The notes: generated from the letters alone by a model not told the origin. A stretch of 64,000 nt of DNA from Brevundimonas mediterranea (GCF_014196125.1 NZ_JACIDA010000003.1:310001-374000), one strand, 5' to 3'. Counted from the first letter of the stretch, positions 26,670-35,149 are shown. A program made the numbers and translations.

Positions 26670-27578
26670 ATGCGCTATCGCCCCTTCGGCGTGTCCGGCG
26701 CCGCCATTTCCAACCTGACCCTCAGTTTCGGGCTGGACAATCTGGCGCGCGGTCGTGAGGGCGCGCTGAACCTGCTGTATTCCGCCCTGGAAGCCGGGGT
26801 GAATTCCTATCGGCTCGAGACCGCCGATCCGGTTGCGGCCGAGGTGCTGGGCGAAGCCCTGACCCATGTGGACCGCAAACTGGTCTGTGTCAGCCTGACC
26901 TTGGGGGTCGGCGCGGGACGCGAGGCGGAACGGGATTTCTCGGCCGAGGGCATGACCGCCGCCATCGACCGGGTTCTGCATTTCTCGGGCCTGGGCTGGA
27001 TCGACGTCGCGGTGCTGCACGAGCCGGGCGAACACGAACTGCCGCAGTCGTCGCTGAACGCGCTCAAGGCCCTGCGCGCCACCGGCCGCATCAAGCTGCT
27101 GGGCGTGGCGGGCGGCGGCGAAGTCATGGACACCTATGTCTCCACCGGCGCCTTCGACGCCCTGTTCACCCCTTTCGACATCAACGCCGACTGGCGGCTG
27201 CGCAATCGTATCCGCGCCGCCCGCGAACAGGATATGTCGGTCTTCGCCTACGACTATTTCACCGACCGCCGCGCCAAACCGCGTGGAACCGAGCCTGTTG
27301 CGAAAAAGGGCTTCTTCGGCCTGGGCGGCGCGCCTAAACGCCCGCCCCAATCGCGACAGAGCGACGCCTTCGGCTTCCTGTATCGCACACCGAACTGGCC
27401 GGCCGAGGCGATCTGCCTCAGCTATGTTCTGACCGATCCGACCATCTCCAGCGTCATCATACACGCCAATGACGGGGAACGGCTGAGCATGCTGGCCGCC
27501 ACGCCGGAACGCGACCTGCCCCCGGGCCTGGCCGCCCAGATCGAAATGGGCCGGGTCACGGCCTCGGCTGCGGCCTGA
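26670..27578 (+). CDS. Aldo/keto reductase-fold protein lacking the catalytic tyrosine
   Basis: The protein has 302 residues with the aldo/keto reductase barrel layout: MRYRPFGVSGAAISNLTLSFG at the start, GVNSYRLETADPVAAEVLGEAL, the LGWIDVAVLHEPGE strand and ATGRIKLLGVAGGG. In active family members the second element reads FDTA-x-x-YG; here the Asp is Glu and the catalytic Tyr is absent. It is therefore probably not a standard reductase, although a cofactor-binding or scaffolding role remains possible. It starts 4 bases after bolA and precedes the glutaredoxin gene. Confidence 0.8.
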   Translation: MRYRPFGVSGAAISNLTLSFGLDNLARGREGALNLLYSALEAGVNSYRLETADPVAAEVLGEALTHVDRKLVCVSLTLGVGAGREAERDFSAEGMTAAIDRVLHFSGLGWIDVAVLHEPGEHELPQSSLNALKALRATGRIKLLGVAGGGEVMDTYVSTGAFDALFTPFDINADWRLRNRIRAAREQDMSVFAYDYFTDRRAKPRGTEPVAKKGFFGLGGAPKRPPQSRQSDAFGFLYRTPNWPAEAICLSYVLTDPTISSVIIHANDGERLSMLAATPERDLPPGLAAQIEMGRVTASAAA

Positions 27579-27659
27579 TCTCGAAGCATAGACACGACCA
27601 CGCCTTGACCCGGCCGTCGCCTCTCCCTAGCTGACGACCTTCACGAAAGGCCCTCTCCC

Positions 27660-28013
27660 GTGACCGACACCGTTCCTGCCGCCAATCCCGTCCACGCCTT
27701 CATCGGCGACACCGTCGCCCAGCATGACGTCGTGCTGTTCATGAAGGGCACGCCGGACCAGCCCCGCTGCGGCTTCTCCTCGCTGGCTGTCCAGATACTG
27801 GACCATGTCGGGGCGTCCTTCGTCGGCGTCGACGTGCTGCAGGACGAAGCCCTGCGCGAGGGCGTCAAGAGCTTCACCGACTGGCCCACCATTCCCCAGC
27901 TGTATGTGAAGGGCGAATTCGTCGGCGGATCCGACATTATCCGCGAAATGTTCCAGGCCGGCGAACTTCAGGCTCTGATGGCCGAGAAGGGCGTTGCGCT
28001 CGGCGAAGCCTGA
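27660..28013 (+). CDS. grxD: Grx4-type monothiol glutaredoxin
   Basis: The protein has 117 residues. The monothiol active site CGFS lies in MKGTPDQPRCGFSSLAVQIL, and the glutathione-binding WPTIPQLYVKGEFVGGSDII is intact. Such proteins bind a [2Fe-2S] cluster with glutathione and pass it on, often as a BolA heterodimer. It starts at a GTG; the TGA of its stop overlaps the next ATG (TGATG), which couples it to the thioesterase. Confidence 0.95.
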   Translation: MTDTVPAANPVHAFIGDTVAQHDVVLFMKGTPDQPRCGFSSLAVQILDHVGASFVGVDVLQDEALREGVKSFTDWPTIPQLYVKGEFVGGSDIIREMFQAGELQALMAEKGVALGEA

Positions 28014-28450
28014 TGGCTCGCCCGGTCCTGACGCCACGCGAGGACCGTGAGGTCTTCGTCGTGCCGCTGGAGGTCCGTCCCGAACACATCGACGCCAACG
28101 GCCACGTCAACAATGTCGTCTATGTCGGCTGGCTTCAGGACGTCGGCACGGCCCATTGGAACGCCCGCTTCGACGCGGAGACCCGTTCGCGATGCTCCTG
28201 GGTCGCCCTGCGGCACGAGATCGACTATCTGCGCGCCATCGCACCCGGCGCGACCGGGGTCGTGGCCCGGACCTGGGTGGGCGACCCGCAGGGACCGCGC
28301 TTCAACCGCTATGTCCGCATCGAGGACGCCGAGGGCCGGGTCTGCGCCCAAGGCGTCTCGGAATGGTGCCTGGTGGACGCTGCGACCCTTAGGCCGCAGC
28401 GCATACCGTCGTCGATGCTGAAGGTGTTCGAGACTACTTCAGCGGATTGA
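28013..28450 (+). CDS. Hotdog-fold acyl-CoA thioesterase (4HBT family)
   Basis: The protein has 145 residues. DANGHVNNVVYVGWLQD is the 4-hydroxybenzoyl-CoA thioesterase signature with the catalytic Asp replacement region near its start, followed by the hotdog strands around LRHEIDYLRAIAPGATGVV. It hydrolyses an acyl-CoA of unknown chain. The ATG overlaps the grxD stop. Its 3' end overlaps the convergent lipoprotein gene by 17 bases. Confidence 0.88.
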   Translation: MARPVLTPREDREVFVVPLEVRPEHIDANGHVNNVVYVGWLQDVGTAHWNARFDAETRSRCSWVALRHEIDYLRAIAPGATGVVARTWVGDPQGPRFNRYVRIEDAEGRVCAQGVSEWCLVDAATLRPQRIPSSMLKVFETTSAD

Positions 28451-28817
28451 GGATCCGCGCCGGCGTTCCAGGCTCCAGGTCCAGGTCGGCATAGGTCCAG
28501 CGCAGTTCCACGCCATCGGGGACCAAGGCCTTGCAAAGGTCCGGCTTGGTGCGACGCAGGGTGATCTCGGTCGGCGTATTGTCCGACACCGAAACCTCGA
28601 AGTCCGCGGCCTGGGTGCAGCCGTTGGAATCGACCCGGACGACCAGGGCGCCGTTCATGAAACGGGCCTCCCGAATGGCTTCAGCCGGCGGGGCGTCGTT
28701 GCGGGTCACGTTGACCGAGACGTTTTCACCCGCATCGCTGTCATAGATGACGCAGGCCGACAGCAGAGGCGCGACGAACGCCGCGACCGCGAGACCCTTC
28801 AGCAGGCCGCGCATCAT
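28434..28817 (-). CDS. Small lipoprotein, paralogue of the one at 30195
   Basis: The protein has 127 residues with a signal peptide and lipobox (APLLSAC). The mature part contains RVDSNGCTQAADFEV, ITLRRTKPDLCK and DGVELRWTYADLDLEPGTP. The same pattern (SNGCT, ITLRR, C, DGVEL-x-W, LEPG/LAPG-x-P) occurs in the protein at 30195-30569, so the two are paralogues. Two mature Cys could form a disulfide. The family is not one I recognise. It starts within the stop of the tiny lipoprotein gene upstream. Confidence 0.75.
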   Translation of the reverse strand: MMRGLLKGLAVAAFVAPLLSACVIYDSDAGENVSVNVTRNDAPPAEAIREARFMNGALVVRVDSNGCTQAADFEVSVSDNTPTEITLRRTKPDLCKALVPDGVELRWTYADLDLEPGTPARILNPLK

Positions 28818-28930
28818 TGGTCCGACGCCGGGGCGGTGACGACCCGCGTGGTCGGCTTTTCGGTCGAGACGATGATGCAGCCCGACAGCAACGGGGCTGC
28901 GATGGCGATGGCGAGAGCGAGACGAAGCAT
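28814..28930 (-). CDS. Very small lipoprotein
   Basis: The open frame of 38 residues encodes MLRLALAIAIAAPLLSGC, a textbook lipoprotein signal with lipobox LSGC, then about 20 polar residues ending VTAPASDQ. AGGGGATC lies about 8 bases before the ATG. Its stop overlaps the ATG of the next lipoprotein gene, so they form a coupled pair. Small lipoproteins of this kind are easily missed; the function is unknown. Confidence 0.7.
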   Translation of the reverse strand: MLRLALAIAIAAPLLSGCIIVSTEKPTTRVVTAPASDQ

Positions 28931-29089
28931 TGGTGTGATCCCCTAATGAAGCTTGACGCTTTTGTGGCGCGTGGCGGGCGTGCAGGCACGTGAATTTTCG
29001 GCAAGCCAGGTGAACAATCGGAAAGGTCAGGTCTTGATCGCGACTGCAACCGGCATAGCTACCGTCCTGCCCCTCCCCCGGACATCCCC

Positions 29090-30187
29090 ATGAGCCAGCT
29101 CTTCCAACCGCGCAGCATCGGCCCCCTGACGCTGAAGAACCGCATCGCCATCGCGCCCATGTGCCAGTATTCCGCGATCGACGGCGTGCCCCAGCCCTGG
29201 CATATCCAGCATATCGGACGTCTGGCGCTGTCGGGCGCGGGCTTGGTCATCATCGAGGCCACGGGGGTGGAGGCCGCCGGCCGGATCACGCCCGACGACA
29301 CCGGCCTGTGGAACGACGAACAGGAGGCCGCCTTCGCGGAAATCCTGAAAGGCATCCGGACCTATTCCCACACCCCCATCGGCGTGCAGTTGGGCCATGC
29401 GGGTCGCAAGGCCTCGACCTCGGCCCCGTGGAAGGGCGGCCGCGCCCTGGGCCTGGACGAAGGCGCCTGGCAGACCTACGGCCCATCGGCCCTGCCCTTC
29501 CGCGACGACTGGCATACCCCCGCCGAAATGACCGAGGCGGACATGGACCGGGTGGTCGCCTCCTTTGAGGACGCGGCCCGCCGCGCCGACCGCGCCGGGT
29601 TCGACCTGGTGGAACTGCACGCCGCCCACGGCTATCTGCTCACCGAATTCCTGTCGCCCCTGTCGAACCACCGCGCGGACCAGTACGGCGGCTCAGCCGA
29701 GGCCCGGATGCGCTTCCCCCTGCGCGTGGCCCAGGCTCTGCGCGAGGCCTGGCCCAGGACCAAGGCCCTGGGCGTGCGTTTCAACGGGTCTGACTGGGTC
29801 GAAGGCGGGGTGACGCTGGACGAGGTGATCGCCTTCGGACGCGCCCTGCATCAGATGGGCTACGACTATCTGCACCTGACCTCGGGCGGCAATGTCGCCC
29901 GCGCCGAGATTCCGGGCGCCGAGCCGGGCTATCAGGTCCGCTTCGCCGAGGCGGTCAAACAGGCCGTGCCGGACGCCGCCGTCATGGCCGTGGGCATGAT
30001 CTTCGATCCGCAACAGGCCGAGGACATCATCGCCTCGGGCCAGGCCGACATCGTCGCCATCGCCCGCGCGGCGCTGGACGATCCCAACTGGCCCCACCAC
30101 GCCGCCGCGGCCCTGGGTCAGGGCGAGGGTCTGCCGCCCCAGTATGAACGGGCGGGCAAGGCGCACTGGCCGGGTTACGGCCGCTAA
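29090..30187 (+). CDS. NADH:flavin oxidoreductase, Old Yellow Enzyme family (YqjM/NamA-like)
   Basis: The protein has 365 residues in the FMN-binding TIM barrel. IAIAPMCQYSAIDGVPQPWH carries the Cys that tunes FMN in YqjM-type enzymes. HAAHGYLLTEFLSPLSNHRA with DQYGG, and the late AVGMIFDPQQAEDII and VAIARAALDDPNW, are family markers. OYEs reduce activated C=C bonds of enones or nitro compounds using NAD(P)H; the physiological substrate is unknown. It is flanked by two paralogous lipoprotein genes on the other strand. Confidence 0.94.
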   Translation: MSQLFQPRSIGPLTLKNRIAIAPMCQYSAIDGVPQPWHIQHIGRLALSGAGLVIIEATGVEAAGRITPDDTGLWNDEQEAAFAEILKGIRTYSHTPIGVQLGHAGRKASTSAPWKGGRALGLDEGAWQTYGPSALPFRDDWHTPAEMTEADMDRVVASFEDAARRADRAGFDLVELHAAHGYLLTEFLSPLSNHRADQYGGSAEARMRFPLRVAQALREAWPRTKALGVRFNGSDWVEGGVTLDEVIAFGRALHQMGYDYLHLTSGGNVARAEIPGAEPGYQVRFAEAVKQAVPDAAVMAVGMIFDPQQAEDIIASGQADIVAIARAALDDPNWPHHAAAALGQGEGLPPQYERAGKAHWPGYGR

Positions 30188-30194
30188 GACCGTT

Positions 30195-30569
30195 TCAGGT
30201 CTGGGGCAGTTGATAGGGGTTGTTGACGCTGACGGGCGAGCCGGGCGCCAGGCCCAGTTCCTCGAACGACCACTTCAGCTCGACCCCGTCGATCAGGGGC
30301 TCCTTGCAGGTGTCCTCGTCGATGCGGCGCAGGGTTATGACCGCATCGGCGCCCTTGATGCTGACGATGGGGATCAGGTCTTCCTTGCGGGTGCAGCCGT
30401 TGGAACTGACCCAGAAGACGGCCGCGTCCTTGGTGAAGGCGGCGGCGTGGATTGGTTCAAGCGCGCCGGGCATGCCCGCGGTCGAAACACTGGGCGCATC
30501 CACCCCGGCGCAGGCGGACACGCCCGACACAGCGGCGATAAACGCCATAGATTTGAAGACGGCGCGCAT
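30195..30569 (-). CDS. Small lipoprotein, paralogue of the one at 28434
   Basis: The protein has 124 residues with a signal peptide ending in VSAC. The mature region shows VSSNGCTRKEDLIPIVSI, ITLRRIDEDTCKE and DGVELKWSFEELGLAPGSP, the same arrangement of two Cys and a tryptophan as the 28434 gene. The function is unknown and there is no named domain. It converges with the Old Yellow Enzyme gene, with a 7-base gap. Confidence 0.75.
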   Translation of the reverse strand: MRAVFKSMAFIAAVSGVSACAGVDAPSVSTAGMPGALEPIHAAAFTKDAAVFWVSSNGCTRKEDLIPIVSIKGADAVITLRRIDEDTCKEPLIDGVELKWSFEELGLAPGSPVSVNNPYQLPQT

Positions 30570-30655
30570 CGCTTAGGCGGCCTCCCCTGCTCCGTCGAAC
30601 CCTGAACAGCCCGAGAATGCGCCTGTTCGCCCCGGAAGGGAACAGGCCGATAAAC

Positions 30656-30685
30656 GAAGGGCCCCGGACGGATCCGGGGCCCTTC
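30656..30685 (-). terminator. Intrinsic terminator after rpsD
   Basis: GAAGGGCCCCGGA pairs with TCCGGGGCCCTTC, a 13-bp stem with a four-base loop, followed on the minus strand by CGTTTATC. It lies 66 bases beyond the rpsD stop. A weaker hairpin at 30621-30648 follows it. Confidence 0.75.
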
Positions 30686-30751
30686 CAACTCAATTTTCTG
30701 CTGTCGCTCAGATCGCTCCAAGGATGATCGCCGCGCCAGAGAAGGCTTCGA

Positions 30752-31369
30752 TTACGAAGCGTAGTATTCGACGACTAGGTTCGGTTCCATCTTCACCGGA
30801 TACGGCACGTCCGTCAGTTCCGGCACGCGGACGTAACGGACCGAGAACGAACGGTCGGACAGTTCCAGATAATCCGGCACGTCCCGTTCCGACGACTGCT
30901 GGGCCTCGATGACCAGCGCCATGTTGCGCGACTTTTCCTTCACCGTGACGACGTCTTCCGGCTTCACGCGGTAGGACGAGATGTCGACCTTCTTGCCGTT
31001 GACCAGGACGTGGCCGTGGCTGACGAACTGGCGGGCGGCCCAGACGGTGGGGACGAACTTGGCGCGGTAGACGATGGCGTCCAGACGCGATTCCAGCAGG
31101 CCGATCAGGTTTTCCGAGGTGTTGCCCTTGCGACGAGCCGCCTCGTCATAGGTCTTGGCGAACTGCTTCTCGGTGATGTTGCCGTAGTAGCCCTTCAGCT
31201 TCTGCTTGGCCTTCAGTTGCAGACCGAAGTCCGAAACCTTCGACTTGCGACGCTGACCGTGCTGGCCGGGACCGTAAGAACGCTTGTTGACCGGCGACTT
31301 GGCGCGGCCCCACAGGTTCTCACCCATGGCCCGGTCGATCTTGTATTTGGCGCTGTGGCGCTTGGACAT
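30752..31369 (-). CDS. rpsD: 30S ribosomal protein S4
   Basis: The protein has 205 residues, the normal S4 length. [40 protein letters not shown] and the S4 RNA-binding domain [20 protein letters not shown] followed by [15 protein letters not shown] are unmistakable. S4 starts assembly of the small subunit by binding 16S rRNA. Here it stands alone, outside the alpha operon, as in many alphaproteobacteria. A terminator follows. Confidence 0.98.
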   Translation of the reverse strand: MSKRHSAKYKIDRAMGENLWGRAKSPVNKRSYGPGQHGQRRKSKVSDFGLQLKAKQKLKGYYGNITEKQFAKTYDEAARRKGNTSENLIGLLESRLDAIVYRAKFVPTVWAARQFVSHGHVLVNGKKVDISSYRVKPEDVVTVKEKSRNMALVIEAQQSSERDVPDYLELSDRSFSVRYVRVPELTDVPYPVKMEPNLVVEYYAS

Positions 31370-31492
31370 TCTATTCTCTTTTCGACGATGCGGCCCGGCA
31401 TCCCCTCGATTGGGAATGCGATCTCAACGGCGGTCCACGCATCTTCCGTCATCAATCCCGCGTCCGGCGAACCGGAAGCGTGGAAGGCGGCG

Positions 31493-31521
31493 CTTATCGC
31501 CACACAGGCCTCCGGAGTCAA
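31493..31521 (-). promoter_or_regulatory. Candidate promoter for rpsD
   Basis: On the minus strand, TTGACT (31516-31521) and GATAAG (31493-31498) are separated by exactly 17 bases, about 125 bases before the rpsD start. The -35 is near consensus; the -10 is weak. This rests on pattern alone. Confidence 0.3.
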
Positions 31522-31620
31522 GCCGCGCCGCGCGTTAAGCACGATGGCCGGGAACCCCGGACCTTTCCTGGTCTTTTCGTCATCGGCGGAGTCTGTCTAG
31601 ACCCCGCTGCGGAGGAAACC

Positions 31621-31833
31621 ATGGAGTCATCGCCCCCCACGACCGTCGGCCTGTCCGAACCGGCCTTCGAAACCTTGAAGCACAAGCTGATCGACCTGGT
31701 CGAACCGCTGTCCGACAGCCAGTTGCTGGATCTCGCCGACGGGATCCACGAACTGCTGCGCCAGCGACGCACCCTGCGGCAACACCACGCCGAACGCATG
31801 ACGGAACGCGCGCGCCTGGCGTCGCTGAGCTGA
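31621..31833 (+). CDS. Small hypothetical protein, charged and helical
   Basis: The protein has 70 residues and starts MESSPPTTVGLSEPAFETLK. The remainder (LIDLVEPLSDSQLLDLADGI and RQRRTLRQHHAERMTERARL) is predicted to be entirely alpha-helical and is strongly basic at its end. GGAGG lies at the right distance before the ATG, which supports translation. I recognise no family. It is divergent from rpsD. Confidence 0.65.
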   Translation: MESSPPTTVGLSEPAFETLKHKLIDLVEPLSDSQLLDLADGIHELLRQRRTLRQHHAERMTERARLASLS

Positions 31834-31854
31834 GGCCACAACGCCAGGCCACGA

Positions 31855-32790
31855 TCAGGCGGCCGGCTGCGCCTCGCTGATAAACATCGCCCGGCCCTCA
31901 CGGGTCTGGACCTTCCCTAGGCCGGGGAAGGGGAAATGATAGGCGTAGATGTGTGCGCCCGAAGCCCTCAGGGCCGTGATCTGATCCAGACGCGCCTTCT
32001 TGCCCGCAACCGGGTCGTTGTCATAGCCGACGGTCCAGTCCGGATGTTCCACCGACAGGACCCAGTGGTGCATCAGGTCGCCCGTATACAGCAGCTGGTT
32101 CTGTCCGTCGGCGATCAGATAGGCGACGTGACCCGGTGTATGGCCGGCCGTGTCCTGGGTCTCCACGCCTGGCGCGACCTCGTCACCCGGACGGAAGGTC
32201 TGGACCTTGGGCGTGATCACGCGAACCAGGTCCGCCATTTGGGGATTGGCGCGGATCGACGCCCATTCCGCGTCCGACATCCGGATCGCGGCGTTGGGGA
32301 AGGCCAGGGCGCCGTCGGCGACCAGGCCGCCCACGTGATCGGGGTGGCCGTGCGAGATCATCACGTCGGTGATGCTGGCCGGATCGACGCCCGCCGTCTG
32401 CAGGCTCTGCATCAACTGCCCCTTGCCCCCGCCCAGACCGGTGTCGAACAGCATGGTCCGGGCGCCGTTCCGCACCAGCAGCGGATGGATCTCCAGCATG
32501 ATGGGATCGGCCGGTTGTCCGGCGGCGGTCAGGGGGGCGGCGACCGCCTGGGGCGTCAGGCCCACGCCGAAGACCTTGTTGTCGTTCGGCACGGGGTTCT
32601 GGCCGTCGAACAGGGCGATGGCGTCCAGGGCGCCGATCTTGAACCGATAGACCGGCTTCTCCGCCGGGGCGGCGACCGTCGAGGTCGGGTTCGGCGGCGC
32701 AGGCTCGCCGGATTTCTGATCGTTCGCCGCCGGGGAGCAGGCCGCCAGGGTCAGGGCCGTCACGGCCGCCGTCGCCATAAGAATCCGCAT
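31855..32790 (-). CDS. Metallo-beta-lactamase-fold hydrolase lipoprotein
   Basis: The protein has 311 residues. The signal peptide ends in a lipobox (TLAAC). The MBL metal motif HGHPDHVGG lies in VMISHGHPDHVGGLVADG, with further ligands in DTAGHTPGHVAYLI, YTGDLMHHW and the C-terminal YAYHFPFPGLGKV. This is the quorum-quenching/MBL hydrolase group by motif; the substrate could be a lactone or another ester and is not determined. It is predicted to be membrane-anchored in the periplasm. Confidence 0.88.
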   Translation of the reverse strand: MRILMATAAVTALTLAACSPAANDQKSGEPAPPNPTSTVAAPAEKPVYRFKIGALDAIALFDGQNPVPNDNKVFGVGLTPQAVAAPLTAAGQPADPIMLEIHPLLVRNGARTMLFDTGLGGGKGQLMQSLQTAGVDPASITDVMISHGHPDHVGGLVADGALAFPNAAIRMSDAEWASIRANPQMADLVRVITPKVQTFRPGDEVAPGVETQDTAGHTPGHVAYLIADGQNQLLYTGDLMHHWVLSVEHPDWTVGYDNDPVAGKKARLDQITALRASGAHIYAYHFPFPGLGKVQTREGRAMFISEAQPAA

Positions 32791-32824
32791 CGTTTCACTC
32801 CTGTGTGCAGGCTGAATCGAAAAC

Positions 32825-32847
32825 GCCCGCCGGAGGTTCCGGCGGGC
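32825..32847 (-). terminator. Intrinsic terminator after superoxide dismutase
   Basis: GCCCGCCGG pairs with CCGGCGGGC around a 5-base loop and is followed on the minus strand by GTTTTCG. It lies 24 bases beyond the superoxide dismutase stop. Confidence 0.8.
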
Positions 32848-32871
32848 ATCGTCTTATTGCTTAGGCCGGGC

Positions 32872-33483
32872 TTAGACGGCGGCGGCGTACAGTTCGTTGA
32901 CCTTGTTCCAGTTCACCACCGACCAGAAGGATTTCAAATAGTCGGCGCGGCGGTTCTGGTATTTCAGATAATAGGCATGTTCCCAGACGTCGGCGCCCAG
33001 GACGACCTCGCCGCGCTCTTCCACCACATCCATCAGCGGATTGTCCTGGTTCGGCGTGGAGGTGATCTTCAGCTTGCCGTTCTGGACGATCAGCCAGGCC
33101 CAGCCCGAGCCGAACTGGGCGGCGCCGGCGGCGTTGAAGTCTTGCTTGAACTTGTCCATCCCGCCCAGGTCGCTGTCGATGGCGGCGGCCAGTTCGGCCG
33201 AGGGTTCGCCGGTCTGATCGGCGGGGGCCAGCAGTTCCCAGAACAGGCTGTGGTTCCAGTGACCGCCGCCATTGTTGCGCACGGCCTTGGGGGCGGTCGA
33301 GATGCTGGTGAAGATCTCCTCCAGCGACTTGCCCTGCAGGTCCGCGTCCGCATCGACCGCCTTGTTCAGGTTATCGACATAGGTCTGGTGGTGCTTGTCG
33401 TGGTGGAAGGTCATCGTCTCCTTGTCGATGGCCGGCTCCAGCGCGTCATAGGCGTAGGGCAGCGGGGGCAAGGTGAAGGCCAT
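32872..33483 (-). CDS. Fe/Mn superoxide dismutase with Mn-type signatures
   Basis: The protein has 203 residues. The metal ligands are in [26 protein letters not shown] and [15 protein letters not shown]. The metal-selective positions look Mn-like: Gly in GGGHWNH (where Fe enzymes have AAQ-x-WNH) and Gln in STPNQDNPL (where Fe enzymes have NAGTP). It may be manganese or cambialistic, though relatives are often labelled Fe. No signal peptide, so cytosolic. The ATG at 33483 ([17 protein letters not shown]) is the family start; an upstream extension is rejected. Confidence 0.95.
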   Translation of the reverse strand: MAFTLPPLPYAYDALEPAIDKETMTFHHDKHHQTYVDNLNKAVDADADLQGKSLEEIFTSISTAPKAVRNNGGGHWNHSLFWELLAPADQTGEPSAELAAAIDSDLGGMDKFKQDFNAAGAAQFGSGWAWLIVQNGKLKITSTPNQDNPLMDVVEERGEVVLGADVWEHAYYLKYQNRRADYLKSFWSVVNWNKVNELYAAAV

Positions 33484-33629
33484 GTCTGTCTCCTGAAGAC
33501 GGTTGTTCTGAACCCCATTTAGGGGCTGTGGCGTCTGACCCAAGCGAATTAATCCAGTTTTTGTTCAGCTTGGCCATTTGCATTGCCTGACAAGACGAAC
33601 GATTGTCCATACGTCAATCGGAGGCTGTC

Positions 33630-33926
33630 ATGTCGCGCATCGGATTCATCGCCCTGACGGCGCTGGCCGTTTCCGGAAGCGGTTGCACCAGTTTGCGGGC
33701 GCTGGATCAGGCCGCGACCGATCTGGCCAACCAGACGCCGACCTGCACCCAGGAACCCGCAGTCGGCATCGACAACTATGGCGGCAAGACCTGCACGATC
33801 ACTCATACCGTTCGGTCCTCAACGACCACGACCACGACCGTAGAGGAAACAGGCAAGGAGCCCGTCACCACCCGCACCGTCACGACGCCGTCGGGAACAA
33901 CGACCGAGATCGTGCCGACGCCGTAA
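33630..33926 (+). CDS. Small Thr-rich lipoprotein
   Basis: The protein has 98 residues. The signal peptide ends in a lipobox-like GSGC. The mature region has two more Cys (TCTQEP and KTCTITHT) that may form a disulfide, then a strongly Thr-rich tail (STTTTTTVEETG). TCGGAGG before the ATG at 33630 supports this start over one nine codons earlier. The family is unknown; the low-complexity tail suggests an extended linker in the envelope. Confidence 0.7.
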   Translation: MSRIGFIALTALAVSGSGCTSLRALDQAATDLANQTPTCTQEPAVGIDNYGGKTCTITHTVRSSTTTTTTVEETGKEPVTTRTVTTPSGTTTEIVPTP

Positions 33927-33935
33927 GGGATCAAG

Positions 33936-34163
33936 TCAGCCGACGGGCAAGTTCGCCTTCAGGCATTCGCGCACGGCGCGCTTGACGTCGCCCGGCGCAT
34001 TGGGCTCGTCCACGCCCTCGGCGGCGAAGACGGCGCGGACGGCGGCGTCCAGCCCGGCCGGCAGGGCGGCGATCACGCGCTTTTGCCCCTTCTCATGCAG
34101 ACAGAAGCCCACCTCGCGGCACAGGGCGGAAAACATCGGCTCATAGGGATCGGTGGCGCTCAT
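33936..34163 (-). CDS. Small hypothetical protein at the end of the formaldehyde operon
   Basis: The protein has 75 residues (MSATDPYEPMFSALCREVGF, then LHEKGQKRVIAALPAGLDAA and VKRAVRECLKANLPVG), probably helical with three Cys and no signal. GAGGGG precedes the ATG at 34163. It starts 15 bases after the preceding gene on the same strand, so it is likely the last member of that operon. I do not recognise the family. Confidence 0.6.
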   Translation of the reverse strand: MSATDPYEPMFSALCREVGFCLHEKGQKRVIAALPAGLDAAVRAVFAAEGVDEPNAPGDVKRAVRECLKANLPVG

Positions 34164-34178
34164 CACGCCCCTCTAGCA

Positions 34179-35147
34179 TCAGGGGATGAGACGCGACAGC
34201 CAGTGCATCAGGTTCAGTGCGAACTGTTGGTCGTCATGGCCGCCGGTGTTCAGGCCGAAATGATAGGGTTCGCGGTCCGGCTGGTCAGGGAAACGCACGA
34301 TCTGCGCAGTCAGCATGCCGGCTTCACCCAGCACCACGACCCTGCCCGCGCCGAACGGGAAGGCAAGCCCCTGGGCCGGCAGGGCGGGCCGCGCCAGCTC
34401 CGCCGTCACGACATCCACATCCTCGCCCGCGCGCAGGCGTTGCCGAATGGCCTGAAGGGTGGCGAGATCCGGCGCTTCGAACGCGTTGTCGCTCATCGCC
34501 AGCAACACGGTCGATCCGTCGGGCCCCTTGAGGGACTGGCCGGTGAAGGTGTTGACGATCTGCACGCCCTCGCCGCCCCCACGACCGGCGATGATCGGGT
34601 GATCCCCCAGCGCCTGTCGCGGAAAGACCAGATTGGCCGTGACGTCGTTGCGAACAGATTGAAAGGCGTAGCCCTTGCCCATCGTCACGCCGAACCGTGC
34701 GCCCAGCGCTTCGGCCGCCGTTCCATGCGGCGCGTGATCGACTGCAAGCAGCAGGGAACCGCCCAGTGCGACCCACCGCGCCATGGCCTCGATCTCGGCC
34801 TCGTCAAAGGCCGAAACGCGAGAGCCGTTCTCGGGGCTGGCGGCGTTGGCGATCACCAGCACCGCGACCCCATCCAGCGCGCCCGGCGCATCCAGTCGCC
34901 CGCGCCCCGCTTCAACCCCATAGCCGTCGGCCCGCATAAGGGCGGCAAACCCGGCATATCGGCCGTCGATAGTCTGAAGGCTTCCATGCCCCTGATCGAC
35001 ACGGATCAGGGGTCCATCAGCCGTATAGGCTGGAACGGCGACCTGCGGACGCCAGTCGAGATCGCCCACCTGTTCCTGCGCTGCGGCCAAAGAGGCGTTT
35101 AAGGCCACGAGCAGCCCCAGCATCAGGACCGAGCCGAGGCGCATCAT
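34179..35147 (-). CDS. Secreted DUF4350-like protein
   Basis: The protein has 322 residues with a signal peptide (LMLGLLVALNASLAAAQ). The body has an amidotransferase-like or DUF4350 layout: YAGFAALMRADGYGVEAGRG, VAVLVIANAASPENGSRV and FDEAEIEAMARWVALGGSLL, then DHAPHGTAAEALGARFGV. In this family the domain usually lacks catalytic residues. It begins two bases after the fghA stop, so it belongs to the formaldehyde operon, although no link to formaldehyde chemistry is apparent. Confidence 0.75.
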   Translation of the reverse strand: MMRLGSVLMLGLLVALNASLAAAQEQVGDLDWRPQVAVPAYTADGPLIRVDQGHGSLQTIDGRYAGFAALMRADGYGVEAGRGRLDAPGALDGVAVLVIANAASPENGSRVSAFDEAEIEAMARWVALGGSLLLAVDHAPHGTAAEALGARFGVTMGKGYAFQSVRNDVTANLVFPRQALGDHPIIAGRGGGEGVQIVNTFTGQSLKGPDGSTVLLAMSDNAFEAPDLATLQAIRQRLRAGEDVDVVTAELARPALPAQGLAFPFGAGRVVVLGEAGMLTAQIVRFPDQPDREPYHFGLNTGGHDDQQFALNLMHWLSRLIP

Positions 35148-35149
35148 CC

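Noticed and set aside
31210..31620. Small open frames on both strands upstream of rpsD
   Set aside because: They lack ribosome sites and domains, and the region fits a promoter/leader for rpsD and the small divergent gene.
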